From Aquella oligotrophica (lineage in GTDB: Bacteria; Pseudomonadota; Gammaproteobacteria; Burkholderiales; UBA11063): a DNA stretch of 64,000 nucleotides. How positions within the stretch are numbered: the stretch's first letter is position 1; the number at the start of each line of letters is the position of its first letter. The notes under the pieces are model-generated. The model was not told where the DNA came from and searched no databases. It saw only the letters and a list, made by a program, of their open reading frames with translations. Shown one piece after another: positions 62,695 through 64,000 of this stretch. Location: contig NZ_CP024847.1 of the NCBI RefSeq assembly GCF_002892535.1, positions 1 through 64,000 of the forward strand, given 5' to 3'. The position numbers and the translations under genes are program-made.

Positions 62695-63687
62695 ATGACA
62701 GAATTGCAAAACAAACGTCAACATCGTTCTTTTCTTTCACAGTTAAAAGAAATGAACCTCCTTGATTTTAATAAATTTATTTTTAATCATTTAATTCTAC
62801 ATTTATTTAAAACAGAAACTATTCTTCCATTTATCATTGCTGCCTGTGTTATTGGCTTTAGCGTAATTGCGCAGGCTTCCAGATTTATTTTTATTCCGCA
62901 AACCAGTATTGCTGCCTACGCATCTTTCTTTATTTTCACGTTAATTGTAAGTCTGATAACCCTCATAATTTATCCAGTAACAATTATATTTATTGTTAAT
63001 TTTATTGGTAGCTATATCAAAGGTACGAGCAGCTTAAAATTTACAATAAAAATAACCATGTTAGTAGCAAGCTTTATAGCCGGAATTATAGTATTTACTA
63101 ATCAGAATGTAAGCTGGAGTCAAAAAATCCAGATAGTTATCATCTGGATCGCTCTTTATTTTGTATTATCCAGCCTTTACCTTACCCACCTTACCCATAA
63201 TAGTATTTTTAAATTATCCAAAATTAAAATTATATTTCTGGCGGTTGTAGCAATTACGATGTCGCGCCCACTTATGCTTATTTACCTACATATGTCAGAA
63301 GCGATTAATTTCACATCCATTAATTCTCAAACATACCTGCCTGCAGGAAATTGTGCATTATTAAGAAATCTGGATGGAAATGATAGAATAAGTGATGATA
63401 ATAGCATTTTTAACAATAAAAAATACTATCTTGAACTACCGAATAACCAAGGATGTTATATATACGGTAATACTATCCGTTATAGCTTTGCTTATGACTT
63501 TGTGCTTCTAGTCAAGAAAAATATCCAACCCGTAATTAGCCAAAAAGGCACAGAATATAATGAATATGTGCGCTTAAGCTGTTATGCTGGTAATTGCTAT
63601 AGTCAAAATCATATTTTTTACAAAGCCTCTGAGGATTTATATGCAGAACTTCTAGCTCAAGGTGCAAAACTTGATCACCCATTGTAA
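62695..63687 (+). CDS. Membrane protein of unknown function with C-terminal exported domain
   Basis: About 330 residues from the ATG at 62695. An earlier TTG at 62665 falls in a hairpin and lacks a Shine-Dalgarno. Five or so helices (about residues 45-205) are followed by a soluble domain of about 130 residues with five Cys (NCALL, GCYIYG, LSCYAGNCYS), likely periplasmic and disulfide-bonded. I recognise no family. It is 66 bases after dps and might belong to that transcript, but its function cannot be deduced. Confidence 0.72.
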   Translation: MTELQNKRQHRSFLSQLKEMNLLDFNKFIFNHLILHLFKTETILPFIIAACVIGFSVIAQASRFIFIPQTSIAAYASFFIFTLIVSLITLIIYPVTIIFIVNFIGSYIKGTSSLKFTIKITMLVASFIAGIIVFTNQNVSWSQKIQIVIIWIALYFVLSSLYLTHLTHNSIFKLSKIKIIFLAVVAITMSRPLMLIYLHMSEAINFTSINSQTYLPAGNCALLRNLDGNDRISDDNSIFNNKKYYLELPNNQGCYIYGNTIRYSFAYDFVLLVKKNIQPVISQKGTEYNEYVRLSCYAGNCYSQNHIFYKASEDLYAELLAQGAKLDHPL

Positions 63688-63769
63688 GAAGCTGCTTGCT
63701 AAACTCCAATATACTATTAAATATGAATAAATAATAAATCTAAGTTAAGCTAATCAAATATAAATACTT

Positions 63770-64000
63770 CTAGTCAAAACTATTTATCAATATACATTTA
63801 TCGTCTTTTATCATAAATTTTAGCCCGCATTTACAATTGGCAACATGTCGTTCACTAATATTAAAATTTATGGTAAATTTCAATTTAGTTCCGCATACAC
63901 ACATCCAACCCACTCTACGGGCTGGAACACCAACCATAATTGCATAAGGAAGGACATCATTTCGGACAACTGTTCCCGCACCAATAAAGGCAAATTCACC
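63770..64000 (-). CDS. C-terminal part of a second zinc-ribbon beta-helix acetyltransferase
   Basis: The last 76 codons of a gene that starts beyond the window. GEFAFIGAGTVVRNDVLPYA and IMVGVPARRVGWMCVCGTKL closely parallel [20 protein letters not shown] and [20 protein letters not shown] in the protein at 54188. A four-Cys C-terminus (CVCG...CKCG) repeats the zinc-ribbon idea. It is probably a WbpD/WlbB-like UDP-sugar N-acetyltransferase at the edge of another glycan locus. Confidence 0.82.
   Translation of the reverse strand, partial: GEFAFIGAGTVVRNDVLPYAIMVGVPARRVGWMCVCGTKLKFTINFNISERHVANCKCGLKFMIKDDKCILINSFD

Overview
The window is about 64 kb of AT-rich chromosome from a Gram-negative bacterium. 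The Gram-negative call rests on Wzm/Wzt export genes, two lipid A type acyltransferases, Lgt, several lipoproteins and an OprD-like barrel protein ending in Phe. The second acyltransferase (52254-53168) keeps the YLPDQD, RDSV and LHKRFKT stretches I associate with Neisseria LpxL-type enzymes, and the malate dehydrogenase is of the 326-residue TGAAGQI type common in betaproteobacteria. A low-GC member of the Neisseriales is the best guess from sequence alone. Genes are tightly packed and no gene-free stretch exceeds 300 bases.

Region 1 (1-10817, all minus strand) is a surface-polysaccharide operon. In transcription order it holds a PMT-like glycosyltransferase, a large membrane protein, a Wzz-like protein, a Wzy/EpsG-like polymerase split by a one-base frameshift, Wzm, Wzt with a C-terminal carbohydrate-binding domain, a double methyltransferase, a GT4 glycosyltransferase and a methyltransferase that runs off the window. 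Region 2 (10890-25346) holds a repeat-linker lipoprotein, a 2OG-Fe(II) oxygenase, rubredoxin, oligopeptidase A, dapD, nudC, two PAS/LuxR-type regulators, an unknown secreted protein and the glycine cleavage genes gcvT-gcvH-gcvP.

Region 3 (27018-30197) is the accessory island. It contains a reverse transcriptase gene of about 497 codons, preceded by its own promoter and a strongly folded leader RNA, a 59-residue ORF, and a divergent XRE regulator with two palindromic operators. The RT is interrupted between the Leu and Gly of its FLGY motif by an 869-bp IS5-family element with a TAA target duplication. A second, nearly identical IS copy (35499-36367) cuts the last 24 residues from a PAS/LuxR regulator. 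This RT locus is the best candidate for a little-described system: probably a defence-associated RT, now inactivated.

Region 4 (30337-53168) holds a GNAT acetyltransferase, pepN, MFS transporters with adjacent PAS/LuxR regulators, a GH76-like lipoprotein, lgt, mdh, an SPFH protein, a secreted prolyl-oligopeptidase-like lipoprotein, a porin, a J-domain/SPOR membrane protein, a dicarboxylate or amino-acid symporter and tandem lipid A acyltransferases. Region 5 (53356-64000) holds a hemolysin III family protein, two acyltransferases with C-terminal zinc ribbons, initiator tRNA-fMet, a rhodanese/CoA-disulfide reductase pair, yigZ and rsmI, a second PMT-like enzyme, and an AhpC-AhpD-Dps peroxide-defence cluster.
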